Positions 11,301-20,878 of a stretch of DNA of 64,000 bases are shown in pieces. Both the position numbers and the translations under genes were made by a program. The notes under the pieces were generated by a model. The model worked only from the letters and a program-made list of their open reading frames with translations. It was not told the origin of the DNA and did no database searches. The stretch spans positions 1 to 64,000 of the forward strand of contig ARYC01001109.1 in assembly GCA_000711775.1 (NCBI GenBank), in the 5' to 3' direction. Every line of letters begins with the position of its first letter. Positions within the stretch are counted from its first letter, which is position 1. Source of the stretch: Oxytricha trifallax (Eukaryota > Ciliophora > Spirotrichea > Sporadotrichida > Oxytrichidae).

Positions 11301-13553
11301 GTATTAATGGGAAATTGTATAAATCTTTAACAAGTATTACTTAATTGAATGATATGAACAGATTGAAGAAAGAAGGTGATGCTCACAGAAACATTCTTTA
11401 TCCAAAATACGCTTATGATGACAGACTAAAAATTTAAGTAGAGATTCTTCCTAAACCTCCTGCGACTATTTATTGTGAAATAGGGTATGACAAAATAGTT
11501 CCAGAGACAATAGAATAAGCTCAGAAGCATTATAGAAGGTTCTATGATGATGAATTAGAAAACATCAAAGAAATTTTCCCTAGATCTACTTTCCATTCTG
11601 CTGACGTTATTAGAGGTCAATCTAGAGGAAATTATATTGCTTTAATTATTTTTAAAAGGATTGAGTAAGGGATGGTTTAGCTTTTTCAAAAAGCAAAAGA
11701 CTGATGATTCAGGACAAAATACAAACCTAAAAACAGTAGGTCAATTCAAGGGCAAGTTAATTATTGAAAATCAAAATGAAAAAGCATTCTACAAAAAGCA
11801 AAAAGACTCAAGAATAAAAACTAAAATATTATTATAAATACTTATCAATTTTTTATAATTAAATTAAAAATAATTAGTTATTCCAACAATTAAGATATTT
11901 AAGTGATTTCAATAAAATCTCATTAATAAAATTAAGAATTTCTGATTAAGTTATACCTAAATGCTTAATATATTTAATAAGTTATTATATTAATTTATAA
12001 TATAAAAAAAAATTGTCCTAAAAGGAATTAGGCATTAATGCAACTAGTTTAAAAAGAGTTAGAAGAAATTCATTTAAGAAAGTTTGGCACTGAATTACTA
12101 TTCAAGCCAACTGATCTAGAATCCTTTGAGTAGGCAGCTGCTTTTGAGTATAAATTACATTCAATGGGGATTGAAAATCCATCAATTCTTAAGTTCTTAA
12201 AAGAATAATCATATGAAGAGATGATTGCAAGAATTATTATTTTTACAAAATTTTTAATTGTTTTGAACATATATATTAAGTAAATGCTTCTATAAAAGAC
12301 TAGATGTCTCGTAAGATTATATGTACTTGAAGGATTTGACTTCGCCTAAAGAGATATTGGTTCTTTCTCAGATCCATATCTCAAAGTTAAATGTGGAAAC
12401 AAGAAGTTTGATGAAAGAGACAGCTATCAATTGGACGAACCAAACCCCAAATTCCACAAATACTATGAATTTGATGCTGAGTTCCCTGGAGCACCTCCTT
12501 TAAGCATTAAAGCGTTTGATTATGATGATTTGTTTGGAGATGATTTAATTGGAAAAACTACTATTGACCTAGATGATAGATTCTTCTGTCCTGAATGGCA
12601 GTAAATTGAAGAAAAGCCAATTGAATACAGATAACTTCATCATCCTAGTTCAGAAGTTTCTTAAGGAGTCATTAAATGCTGGGTAGAAATTCTTCCATGC
12701 TCATCTTCAACAAAAGGAAATCCAAGAACATGGGATGTTACTCCTGAACCAATTTTAGACTATGAAGTTAGACTTGTAATCTATGATACTAAGGAAACTT
12801 TGATCATGGATGCTGAAGGAGTAAGCGATGTTTTTATTAAAGCATTTATTGATGACAAAGATAAGAAAGAAACTGACTGTCATTACAGAGCTTAAGATAA
12901 GAAAGCTTCATTCAACTACAGATTGCTCTTTAACATGAAAGCTCCTAGAAAGAATTACACCCTTACTTTGTAAACTTGGGACAGAGATCTCTTCAAGTCT
13001 AACGATTTTATTGGTGAAGTCCAAATTCCACTCTATGATGTTTTCAATGATTGCATCCAAACTCAAAAGCCTATTAATGTTAGCAAGAAGTATTATGAGC
13101 AATTTTGGAAAACTCAACTAGAAAAGAGTGGGAAGGATAAAGTCATCAAGGAATTCATTAAGGATGATCCAGAGACTTTCTTTGTAAGCACTTATGATAA
13201 GGATGGCGGATTCGCAGGTTATGTTAGAATTGGAATTTCAATATTCCCAGGTGAGATGGCCAAGTCAAATCCTGTAGGTGGTGGTAGATCTGAACCTAAT
13301 CACTCTCCATTCTTGCCTCCTCCAATTGGTAGAATATTCTTTACTCTCAACCCATTCACTCTCTTCGTAAGTATTATTCTTAAAATTTAAACTTTGCCTT
13401 TAGTTCCAAATGGTTGGACCAGAAATGAGACGTAAAATATATGTGTACTGCTGTCTTTTTGCATGCATATTTTTGTGCGTTGCTCTATTCCCATTAGTTA
13501 CAAGCAATCTTATATCAGAGGGTATAGTTTCTATATTTTCATCTAAAAAATGA
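8396..13553 (+). CDS. Ferlin-like multi-C2 membrane protein, main block
   Basis: Ferlins are large tail-anchored, Ca2+-responsive proteins of membrane fusion and repair. This block starts within C2B (NEGNYAFKDSI at about 8,400; then, after an IES, GTYDFDTTFVYFQDK and the characteristic IAGPGDEQIQ, matching the ferlin 'LGPGDE' region). It continues through further C2 domains with calcium-loop motifs (DSDGASDPYISIW near 9,920; DIGSFSDPYLKVKCG near 12,360; WDRDLFKSNDFIGE near 12,985). It ends in a hydrophobic anchor (VYCCLFACIFLCVALF) and TGA at 13,551. IESs are visible at 10,641-10,663 and 11,630-11,660, others are inferred near 8,436-8,628, 11,220-11,350, 11,830-12,030 and 12,230-12,290. A 37-nt intron lies at 13,367-13,403. 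With the inverted block, the protein would be roughly 1,500 residues, shorter than animal ferlins and apparently lacking C2A. Confidence 0.88.
10641..10663. other. 23-bp IES, pointer GATAT
   Basis: GATAT occurs at 10,636-10,640 and 10,659-10,663. Removing 23 bp shifts the frame so that LLGTFTLSIGDI continues into REYEIEESDRIIKYL. Without removal the frame ends at a TGA near 10,730. A clean example of the MDS/IES organisation. Confidence 0.85.
11630..11660. other. 31-bp IES, pointer AGGA
   Basis: AGGA at 11,626-11,629 and 11,657-11,660. Excision joins VIRGQSRG to LSKGWFSFFKKQKTDD in frame within the ferlin. Confidence 0.8.
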
Positions 13554-13925
13554 TGATCCTTACTTCATTTAAATTGATTGTTATTATCGTAAGTTACTCT
13601 AAGTTGTTTATTTAAAACTCAAAACTGTTAAATTCACTTTATCAATCTAATGAAGTAAAATTGATTTATAATTAAATGAGTTTTAAAAATGAAAAATGAA
13701 GTTTATTTTTATATCTCTTGGATATTTAATATCATAAAATTCTAAATTAGCGTAACATCATTCGATCTTACTCATGCTTTGTGATTGCCTTTAATTAAAT
13801 AATATGCCTCCGAAAATGAATAAAATCTAGAATAGCACAATTTCAAAAGATATCATTAATTGAGAAGATTAAATCAAGATAGTTAATATGAAAATTTTAA
13901 TAAGATTAGTCTGGAAAATTTCAAT
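13554..13925. other. Intergenic AT-rich spacer
   Basis: Between the ferlin stop and the palindromic element. No supported gene. A short hydrophobic frame (MKILIRLVWKISILLLK) just before 13,926 is probably chance. Confidence 0.45.
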
Positions 13926-14642
13926 ATTATTATTGAAATACATTTGAAATGGGAAAATTCAAAAATAAAAAAGAGATGTTTTTTAAAATTATATATAACA
14001 GCCAGTAATTAGGAGTGTTCTTAATTCTAATTTGATTTATATTATTTTAACAGTAATCTATTTTAAATTAATTAATTATTTTAAACATATATATATATAT
14101 TATAATTAGTGGTCTAGTGGTCTGGCCATAGTTTTTGGTGGTCAGGTGGTCAGGTGGTCTGGCCGGGGTGTATGACACGGTACTTACTAATGAAACTTTT
14201 TCAACATCTCTTGTGACAAGTTCAAGATTTCAAGGATGTTCATTCTGAGTTGGTAGAAGTTGATGTCTGGAAGATAACACCGGTAACGGCGGAGTCCGTG
14301 TTGAAGTCGTTGCTCAGTGTTACACTGATGTAGTATTGATCTCCGTTTACTTCGTCTACAATAGGTGCATCTTTAGCTTTAATACGGTGGACCCCAAAAC
14401 CCCGGCCAGACCACCTGACCACCTGACCACCAAAAACTATGGCCAGACCACTAGACCACTAATTATAATATATATATATATGTTTAAAATAATTAATTAA
14501 TTTAAAATAGATTACTGTTAAAATAATATAAATCAAATTAGAATTAAGAACACTCCTAATTACTGGCTGTTATATAAAATTTTAAAAAACATCTCTTTTT
14601 TATTTTTGAATTTTCCCATTTCAAATGTATTTCAATAATAAT
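13926..14642. mobile_element. 717-bp foldback element with 244-bp arms
   Basis: Two arms of about 244 bp (13,926-14,169 and 14,399-14,642) are nearly perfect reverse complements. They surround a 229-bp core. The inner ends of the arms are unusually GC-rich for this genome, with repeated GGTGGTCAGGTGGTC-type words. CCCCAAAACCCC, the telomere repeat unit of hypotrichs, lies at 14,392-14,403 across the core/arm boundary. The outer ends (TATTG..AAATACATTTGAAATGGGAAAAT) resemble the ends of the element inside the polymerase kappa gene, suggesting a MITE or foldback family. It ends 11 bp before the aspartyl protease start codon. An assembly or amplification artefact must be excluded, because long palindromes are a known artefact class. 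Confidence 0.8.
14240..14422 (-). CDS. Short ORF in palindrome core, unlike host genes
   Basis: The core of the palindrome carries a minus-strand frame ending in TGA with KAKDAPIVDEVNGDQYYISV and NDFNTDSAVTGVIFQTSTS. It contains no TAA or TAG, uses G/C-ending codons (GAC, AAC, TTC, ACC) and is far less AT-rich than its neighbours, so it differs from host genes in base use. Its upstream part runs into the arm. Function unknown. It may be a captured fragment from another genome or a highly expressed gene, or contaminant sequence joined by artefact. Confidence 0.35.
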   Translation of the reverse strand: MVRWSGRGFGVHRIKAKDAPIVDEVNGDQYYISVTLSNDFNTDSAVTGVIFQTSTSTNSE

Positions 14643-14653
14643 TAAATAAAAAT

Positions 14654-16684
14654 ATGTTAATTATAATCATAAGCAAAATATTCTTCTCTTTAATCAATAA
14701 TATGCAATATCTGATTGAGTTGAAAGTGGGATCCAAGAATGAAACATTTAAATTTTTGATTGACACAAGCTCTTCAGTAATTTTTATAAAAATATGAATG
14801 ATTTGATAGGTTTGCTGGCTGCCAACTCAAGATTGTGAAGACTGCAAAAATTAAGTATTAAAAACTGATTCATCCACATCTTTTAAGAGATTAAGTTGGA
14901 TAAGAGATAAAGTTACTGTAAGCAAATATTTTCAATAGCACAATTATATTATAGTATGGTCTTGGATCAGTAGAAGGACTTTATGCTTCTGAGACTTTTC
15001 AATTATTATCAAATGATCAATAGACAACTCTTAAGGAGTTTCATTTTCTTGCTGTTGAGGAAGCTCACAAACTAGGGGTAATTTTGGATATTTTAATTGA
15101 GTTAATAGAATTATAAATATGATGGAATAATTGGGCTTTCACTGAGGAAAACGTATAATGATAATACTGGCCAAAGCTTTCTAAGATAACTGGTTTCTTA
15201 GGTATGATTAATATGCAATTAATATTGATAGAAAATTACAAATGAAAATGTATTCAGTATTTCCCTTTCAAATATTCACTAGCCTGAAAGTACGAGCCAG
15301 TTTATTTAATTTGGATAGTATGATAAAAATCTGACTAGGAATACGTCATTCAATTTTATTTGGCTTTATTTAAGATCTGCTCACACAATCTGGTGGGAAA
15401 TTTCTTTAAAGTATATAAAATATGGGTCAAAATATATTGATACTACTGTTTCATACGTAACTCTTGATACTGGATCGTCAATAATTTATGTATGATTTCA
15501 TTTATTAAAATAAACATTATTAGATGCCTTAGTCTGACTTCAAGGTAATTTATGAGATAATAAACGAAAGAAATTAAAATCGTTGTGAAGATATTGGTGG
15601 ATTAACATATTGCTATAAATGTATGGAAACTGGAGGAAAGTACCAGCCAATTAAATTAACATTAAATGCGAACATAGAAATTACGGGGGGGGGGGAAGTT
15701 TCCTGCACTGGTTTATGATAAAAAAAAATTTTAGGGAAGTTTACTGCACTTTTTTTTAATTTTATATTTTTTAATTTTTTTAATTAAATTAATTTTTATG
15801 ACAACTATCAACCGACTTCAGGACTAATTTCATTTCTATAATACTTTAATTTGTTAAGCAATAGTCAATTTCTCTCTTCAGATTCCAAATACTCTGGCAT
15901 TTTTCATCTGATATTTATAGATTCTGTCTCTTAAATAATTATATGCTTTACTATAGTAATTTCAAATATTGTAAGCAATTGTAAATGAAATTCTGATTCA
16001 ATTTATCTTGTTCTTACCATGTCAATATAATGTTAGACTATATTTTCTTGAGCTACTTCAATGATGAATAATATGCTCTTAATATTTAATGTGTCATAAA
16101 AATGCTAAATTTGTTTATTTATGTAAAATATATTAAATTTAACATAAAGAAAAAAACAGTGCAGGGAACTTCCTCGAGTGCAGGAAACTTCCCCCCCCCC
16201 CGAAATTACTATACTACCAGAGTACTACCTTGAGTACGATGAACATTATGATAGATGTTTGTTAACACTCAAAGGAGTAAATGGTGATTTAAATCATTGG
16301 GTGCTTGGTGATTCTTTCTTGCGACCATTTTATTAAGTTTACGATGCTGATAATTATAGAGTTGGCTTAATGACTAATGAATTAACTCTAGGGAAAAATC
16401 ATACTGATCTGATTTTATTTTCTAATGATGACTCTCTAGATCAGTTAAGCCTCATAATATGTGTATCAGTTCTAAGTATTCTATTCATAGCAGCAGCTGT
16501 CTTAATTTCATTAAACTTTGAAAATATTAAGAGAAGATTTCTGATTTGGATAGGAAAATATAATAAATAAGCAGCTAAGAAAATCGAGAATAGACCTTCA
16601 ACTGTATAAATTTTACCAACAGCCTAAAACATTGTCGCTAAAATAGACCCATCATCTTATAATAATTATTAATATTTATCATGA
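14654..16684 (+). CDS. Pepsin-family (A1) aspartyl protease with C-terminal membrane anchor
   Basis: ATG at 14,654 gives a hydrophobic signal-like start (MLIIIISKIFFSLINN). The first active-site motif is FLIDTSSSVIF (DTSSS instead of the usual DTGSS), followed by a disulphide-type WLPTQDCEDCKN. The second is VTLDTGSSIIY near 15,470. The C-terminal lobe (WVLGDSFLRPFYQVYD) precedes one transmembrane helix (LSLIICVSVLSILFIAAAV) and a short cytoplasmic tail to TGA at 16,682. Frame changes between 14,790 and 15,530 indicate several introns or IESs. A 517-bp element at 15,685-16,201 splits the gene; removing it with one GAAATTAC joins NIEIT to ILPEYYLEY. A Ser-rich frame immediately downstream (to 16,940) could be an alternative tail. 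Confidence 0.85.
15685..16201. mobile_element. 517-bp MITE-like element with G11/C11 terminal inverted repeats
   Basis: The ends are a perfect 25-bp inverted repeat: eleven G followed by AAGTTTCCTGCACT (15,685-15,709) and its complement (16,177-16,201). A subterminal degenerate second copy (GGGAAGTTTACTGCACT at 15,734-15,750; its complement at 16,158-16,174) sits inside. The element is flanked by an exact 8-bp direct repeat, GAAATTAC (15,677-15,684 and 16,202-16,209), which behaves as a target duplication and can serve as the excision pointer, since precise loss restores the protease frame. No coding frame is evident inside. An 8-bp duplication is typical of hAT or Merlin-type DNA transposons; assignment is inference. 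Confidence 0.85.
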
Positions 16685-16945
16685 TTATTGTAAATTTTAA
16701 GTTGGGAGAGATGACTCTGATTAAAGCCAGAGATGCAATTCATCGTATTCCTCAATATCTTAAGATTCTTTTATCAGCAGCAGTAATAGCTATTATTCAA
16801 GTAGTGGCAGTGGTAGTTGCAATACCTCAATGACTTCTCTGACTTCTAACGAAGAGAAACCTCTAACCAGCAGACAGTAAAGAGATAAGTCAACTGGAAG
16901 AGGGACTGCTTAATTTAAAATTAACTTAGTTTGATAACTACTTAT
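16685..16945 (+). CDS. Ser-rich frame, possible protease tail
   Basis: Immediately after the protease TGA, a different frame reads DYCKFQVGRDDSDQSQRC, then a serine-rich run (ISSSNSYYSSSGSGSC) and a polar end with TGA at about 16,940. It has no ATG of its own early on, so it may be a C-terminal extension of the protease reached through a tiny IES or intron near 16,660-16,680, or the end of another gene. Confidence 0.3.
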
Positions 16946-17015
16946 ATTATACTAAACTTATACTGTGAGTATTTTAATTTTATAAATTAAGAAATTACAT
17001 AGCTAAATTAAGCAC

Positions 17016-17660
17016 TCAATAATCAAGAATACCAGTGTAAACACTGCTTTAGGGATCGCTATCTGTCTTTTAAGTATTCTCGGTCACACCCTGATCTTAC
17101 TCAAACCACTTATCTTCTTCATCTTAGAGTAGTTATTTTTCATCATCATACTTTTCATTGTAGTCAACTGAGCTATAATCAAAGTATTCTTTATCTTCTC
17201 CATTTATGAACTTATCATGCATCAGTCTGATCAGTTCATCTTCATTATCCTCTAGCTCTTATGCATTGAGTTCTATTGGCTCTCCGTCTGAATTAGTTTC
17301 ATAGGCTTGATCAATTTGCCCTGCAAAATAAGATCGACCAGTTTTATCCAAATACTTTTAATAGTGCTCTTTGAGATTTTCCTTGTAAGTGTCCTCATCC
17401 ATTCTCTGAAAAATGAAATCACTCATGATTAGTGCATTGCCCAACACATCGGCATTTCTCTGGAATCTGCCCACATACATGTGGTACATCAAAGGCTATT
17501 CATAATGACTATTATATTAACAACTTTAATTATTTGTACTTACATCTCTCTATTTGATTTGCTCTTCAGAGAAATAGTCACCCTCTTCAATTAACTCTTC
17601 CATTTTCTTATATCTTCTATTTTAAATTGTCCTCTTAGATGGCACATTTATTTCTTCCAT
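17016..17660 (-). CDS. CCDC97-like protein
   Basis: Homologue of CCDC97 (DUF2052), a nuclear protein associated with the SF3B part of the spliceosome in animals. Starting at ATG 17,660, the N-terminal part has YFSEEQIKQRD. A 48-nt intron (17,543-17,496) then joins it to PLMYHMYVGRF, reproducing the family's 'DEQMRFRAPLLYEQYIGQY' pattern across the splice. The acidic C-terminal half carries LMHDKFINGEDKEYFDYSSV and DEEDKWFEQD, the most conserved CCDC97 block. About 198 residues, compact for the family. It lies convergent with the protease gene. Confidence rests on both conserved blocks being in order. Confidence 0.85.
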
Positions 17661-17772
17661 TGTGAATGTTTATTTATAATAATTCTGATAAAAAAATTAA
17701 TATAAGAGTATGAGAGTAAATTTGAGCGTGAATATAAATTGAGATTTATTTAATTACCGTTAATTTTAAATT

Positions 17773-19537
17773 ATGATGCTACTTACTCCATCTTTACTTA
17801 ATCTGAGATCTGGCGTCATCAGATCCAAAAAGGCTACATCTAAATCTTAACTTGTGTTTTCTGCTACTATGCTTATTTTGGTATTTGGTACGATTTCGTG
17901 TAACAGTAACTATACCAATGAGACAAGTCAAAACGTTACACAACTTACTGTAGAAGAGATATATGATTCATTTGTTAAGCAATAACCAATGGCACTTTAC
18001 TCGCAAAAAAAGTAAAATAAAAGCAACAGTATTCCTGAAAATATCACAGATCAAGAAATTAAAGAATAGCTAGTATAGAGCTTATAACCAGAAGATTAAA
18101 AGAAGCTATAAGTTATTGAGAAGTCAAGGCAAAAGATCAATAAATACAGAGCTAAATGGGAGCATTTGGAAAATTCAGCACTGTAGCATCTAAATTAATC
18201 AACTCAGTGCAACTTTACTTGCTCTAGAGAATGCTTTCTATCATTCCCTAATAAGAATGTAATTAACCTTTTTATTGATTGTCTGGTGCCCCAGTGCAAC
18301 TGCATGAATATCTTCTCGTCAAGTAAAGTACCTGATCCTATTTATAACAAGTCTGAATAAAACTATGGCCTTATTGTGTTGAAAAACTTGTCAGAATCTG
18401 TAAATGAAGGATTCCCATTAGTTCATGCTAACCTTACATAAAATGCTACTGGTTATAACTTGATCTAGGAATGCAATACAGACTGCTAGAGTGATTGTTT
18501 GGAAATCAAGAAGTATGTTCCTCTTGAAACTGTGGTTTAGTGCCAAAGACTAAAGTGCAATTGTTGGTACAATTTAGATGCTCCAATCCTTGAATAAATT
18601 CCAATTGAGCAACTATAGAATAACTCTAATACTTCATTTAATAGTACTGTTATAATTGAGCAATCTAATTTAACAATCACTTAAACTGATTCGCTAAATG
18701 GCTCAATAAAAGAAGACTTCTCTGTTATTCATATTAGTGGGAAAGCAAGTGATGTCTTTGAGAATAATTCTCAAATAATTGCCTAAGATGATAGAAATGG
18801 GTAAGAAAGTATAAAAAAGGCTGCCATAGACTTAGATGCTCATGAACCACATTTCGTCCCTAGAGATATTAAAACTTTTAATGCAGGATTACTTGAAGCT
18901 CAAGAGCAAGTGATTATCTAAAATTAAACTTATGAGTCTAATAATCCATCTGCGGGAACAATTAAAGAAGAACGTATTTAAATCAGTTCAGGAAATGTTG
19001 AGAAACAACCTATTGAGGTAAAAGAGGAGAAATAAAATGTATTCAGCAGAATATACCAAAGCATATTTGGATCAAATGATGAATAAAAAGATAAAAGTTC
19101 AAAAATTGTTATTAAATCAGAAAATATCACTTAAGTCTCAACTGGTGGATAACCAAGCTCTGCTGTAATATAAACTGAGAAAGTAATAATTCCATAACAA
19201 GATGCCATATAAATAAACAATACAGCAGTAAGTTTCTTAGCTCTAGATGATGCAATGATTAGTTAAGAATTTGATAATAATATATATTTAATTAAATAAA
19301 TCAGCAAAAAGAAAATAGCATGACAAAGACTTACTTAATGCTACACTATGCATTTCAGCAGTATTTCTGATTGTAGTCATGATATATGGAATATCTCATT
19401 AAGTTCTAGAGAACTAGAAAAATCAAGAGAGACAAGAAAGAAAAGCATCCTACAAAAGCATCAATGTTCATGAAAAATAAGATTTCTTTACTTTTAATGG
19501 AGAATCAAACGCAGCTTACTAAAAATTAGAAGGTTGA
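17773..19537 (+). CDS. Membrane protein with duplicated Cys motif, unknown
   Basis: I do not recognise a family. A first MDS (ATG 17,773 to about 19,260) is open for about 500 codons. A hydrophobic segment near residues 35-50 (LVFSATMLILVFGTISC) could be a signal anchor, followed by N-glycosylation sequons. Two similar Cys modules follow: CNFTCSRECFLSF...CLVPQCNC and CNTDCQSDCLEI...CQRLKCNCW, both C-x3-C-x3-C then C-x3/4-C-x-C. A long Ser/Gln/Glu-rich region comes next. After an IES near 19,260-19,322, a second MDS gives a transmembrane helix (LCISAVFLIVVMIYGI) and a Gln-rich tail to TGA at 19,535. A single-pass surface protein is the likely form. Confidence 0.7.
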
Positions 19538-19634
19538 TTAGTTTTACTATATTTGTTCATTAAATCATTTCACAAGACAATCATCATTATAGAAAAGGAT
19601 TTTGAGAGAATTATTAATGTAAACAAAATATATG

Positions 19635-20753
19635 TCATTTTCTTCCTGATTTCTTAGAACCTTTTCTAGACAAGTCAGGTTAGCTCATTTAAGGAGGAGC
19701 TTCTTTCTTAATTGATTTTTGATTTTTCGCTGAATTTTCCTTGACAAATTATCTTAGGTATCCAACCTTTTCATCTTTGTGCTAATTGAAATTAAAGCCA
19801 AGTGCTCTTCCTTGTCTCAGTTGTGATAAATAATCATCTAGACTTTTCTTGCTGACTTATACTTTTGCAGCAGCGTCTTCGAGACTCATTCTTCTTAATT
19901 AATGGTTTTCATCCATATATCCATTGTAGAGTTTTCTCCATTGTGACACTTTCTCAATGATGTAGCCTATTGTTCTCTCTTTCGTTCTCTTGTGCTCTTT
20001 ATCTTATTGGGAATGCTAAGTCATTGTAGCTGCCCTTCTCTGTGTTCTTCCAGATTAAGTTAAGATCTCATCTTTAGCATTTTCAGCTGCCATACCCTCA
20101 TCGTCATTTTTGTATTCTGATCTGATACCCCACTAAAACTTGAATTCTAGTTTGAATTTATCCTCATTTTCACTCTTTTAGTAAATTAAATCCTCTTTTG
20201 TTATTTTTATGGAAGTAGGTAGAGGATCGAGTCCACAGTTAATATATGCTGAAAATATTGGTGACTAATATGAGACAAAACAATTCTCTAAAGGATATCC
20301 GCACTTTTTGAGATAAATTATTACATCTGAAAGAGTGCACTCGTAATCTGGATTTGAGTCATTCAAGTCTTTGGGCTTCGGAAAAGCTGGATTATCAATC
20401 ATATTACTGCCTTTATTTTCCCCAATTCCTAGTTCTAAGTTAGCCTTAGCTTGGTAGTTCCTATCTAAGAATGTCATGAGGTAATTATGAATGACTTCTC
20501 TTTCGCCAGAAGGCAGCATCATATCTAGTTCCACTTAATGTTTGAATCCGTACTTGTTTAATATATCATTCATGTGATGATCCTCCTCTTCCCCTAAAAC
20601 TGAAATCTCATCCTCTGATTTGTCCTCCTCAATATTCTTGCTTAGACTTAAATCATTTACTGATTCATCTTGCTTGTCTCCCTTTCCTTGCTTTTTCTTT
20701 TGAGAAGTTTAAGCTTTTAGATCCACTTTCGTTTGTCTCTTTTTCGATGCCAT
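19635..20753 (-). CDS. Helix-turn-helix (homeodomain-like) nuclear protein
   Basis: One uninterrupted frame of 372 residues, ATG 20,753 to TGA 19,635. The N-terminus is Lys/Gln-rich (MASKKRQTKVDLKAQTSQKK) and acidic afterwards. The C-terminal half has VSQWRKLYNGYMDENHQLRR followed by SLEDAAAKVQVSKKSLDDYL and LRQGRALGFNF, a helix-turn-helix pattern found in ciliate and plant proteins. A related homeobox-like domain occurs in subunit p1 of the ciliate MTA1 DNA adenine methyltransferase complex; that link is only an inference from the pattern. A basic tail (SRKGSKKSGRK) suggests nucleic-acid binding. No intron or IES. Confidence 0.6.
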
Positions 20754-20878
20754 TTAATTGGTTTATGATGTGTTTATTCCTTAAATTATAAATTTACTCT
20801 ATAATTTAACTTTTTCAATTCAAAGATTAATGTTAAGGATATAGATTAATTTTACTTAAAAAGATTAAATCTAATTAT

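Noticed and set aside
11196-11338. TTTAACAAG repeat as ferlin IES pointer
   Set aside because: Joining the two copies leads to a TGA within four codons, so the true boundary must be elsewhere; it remains unresolved.
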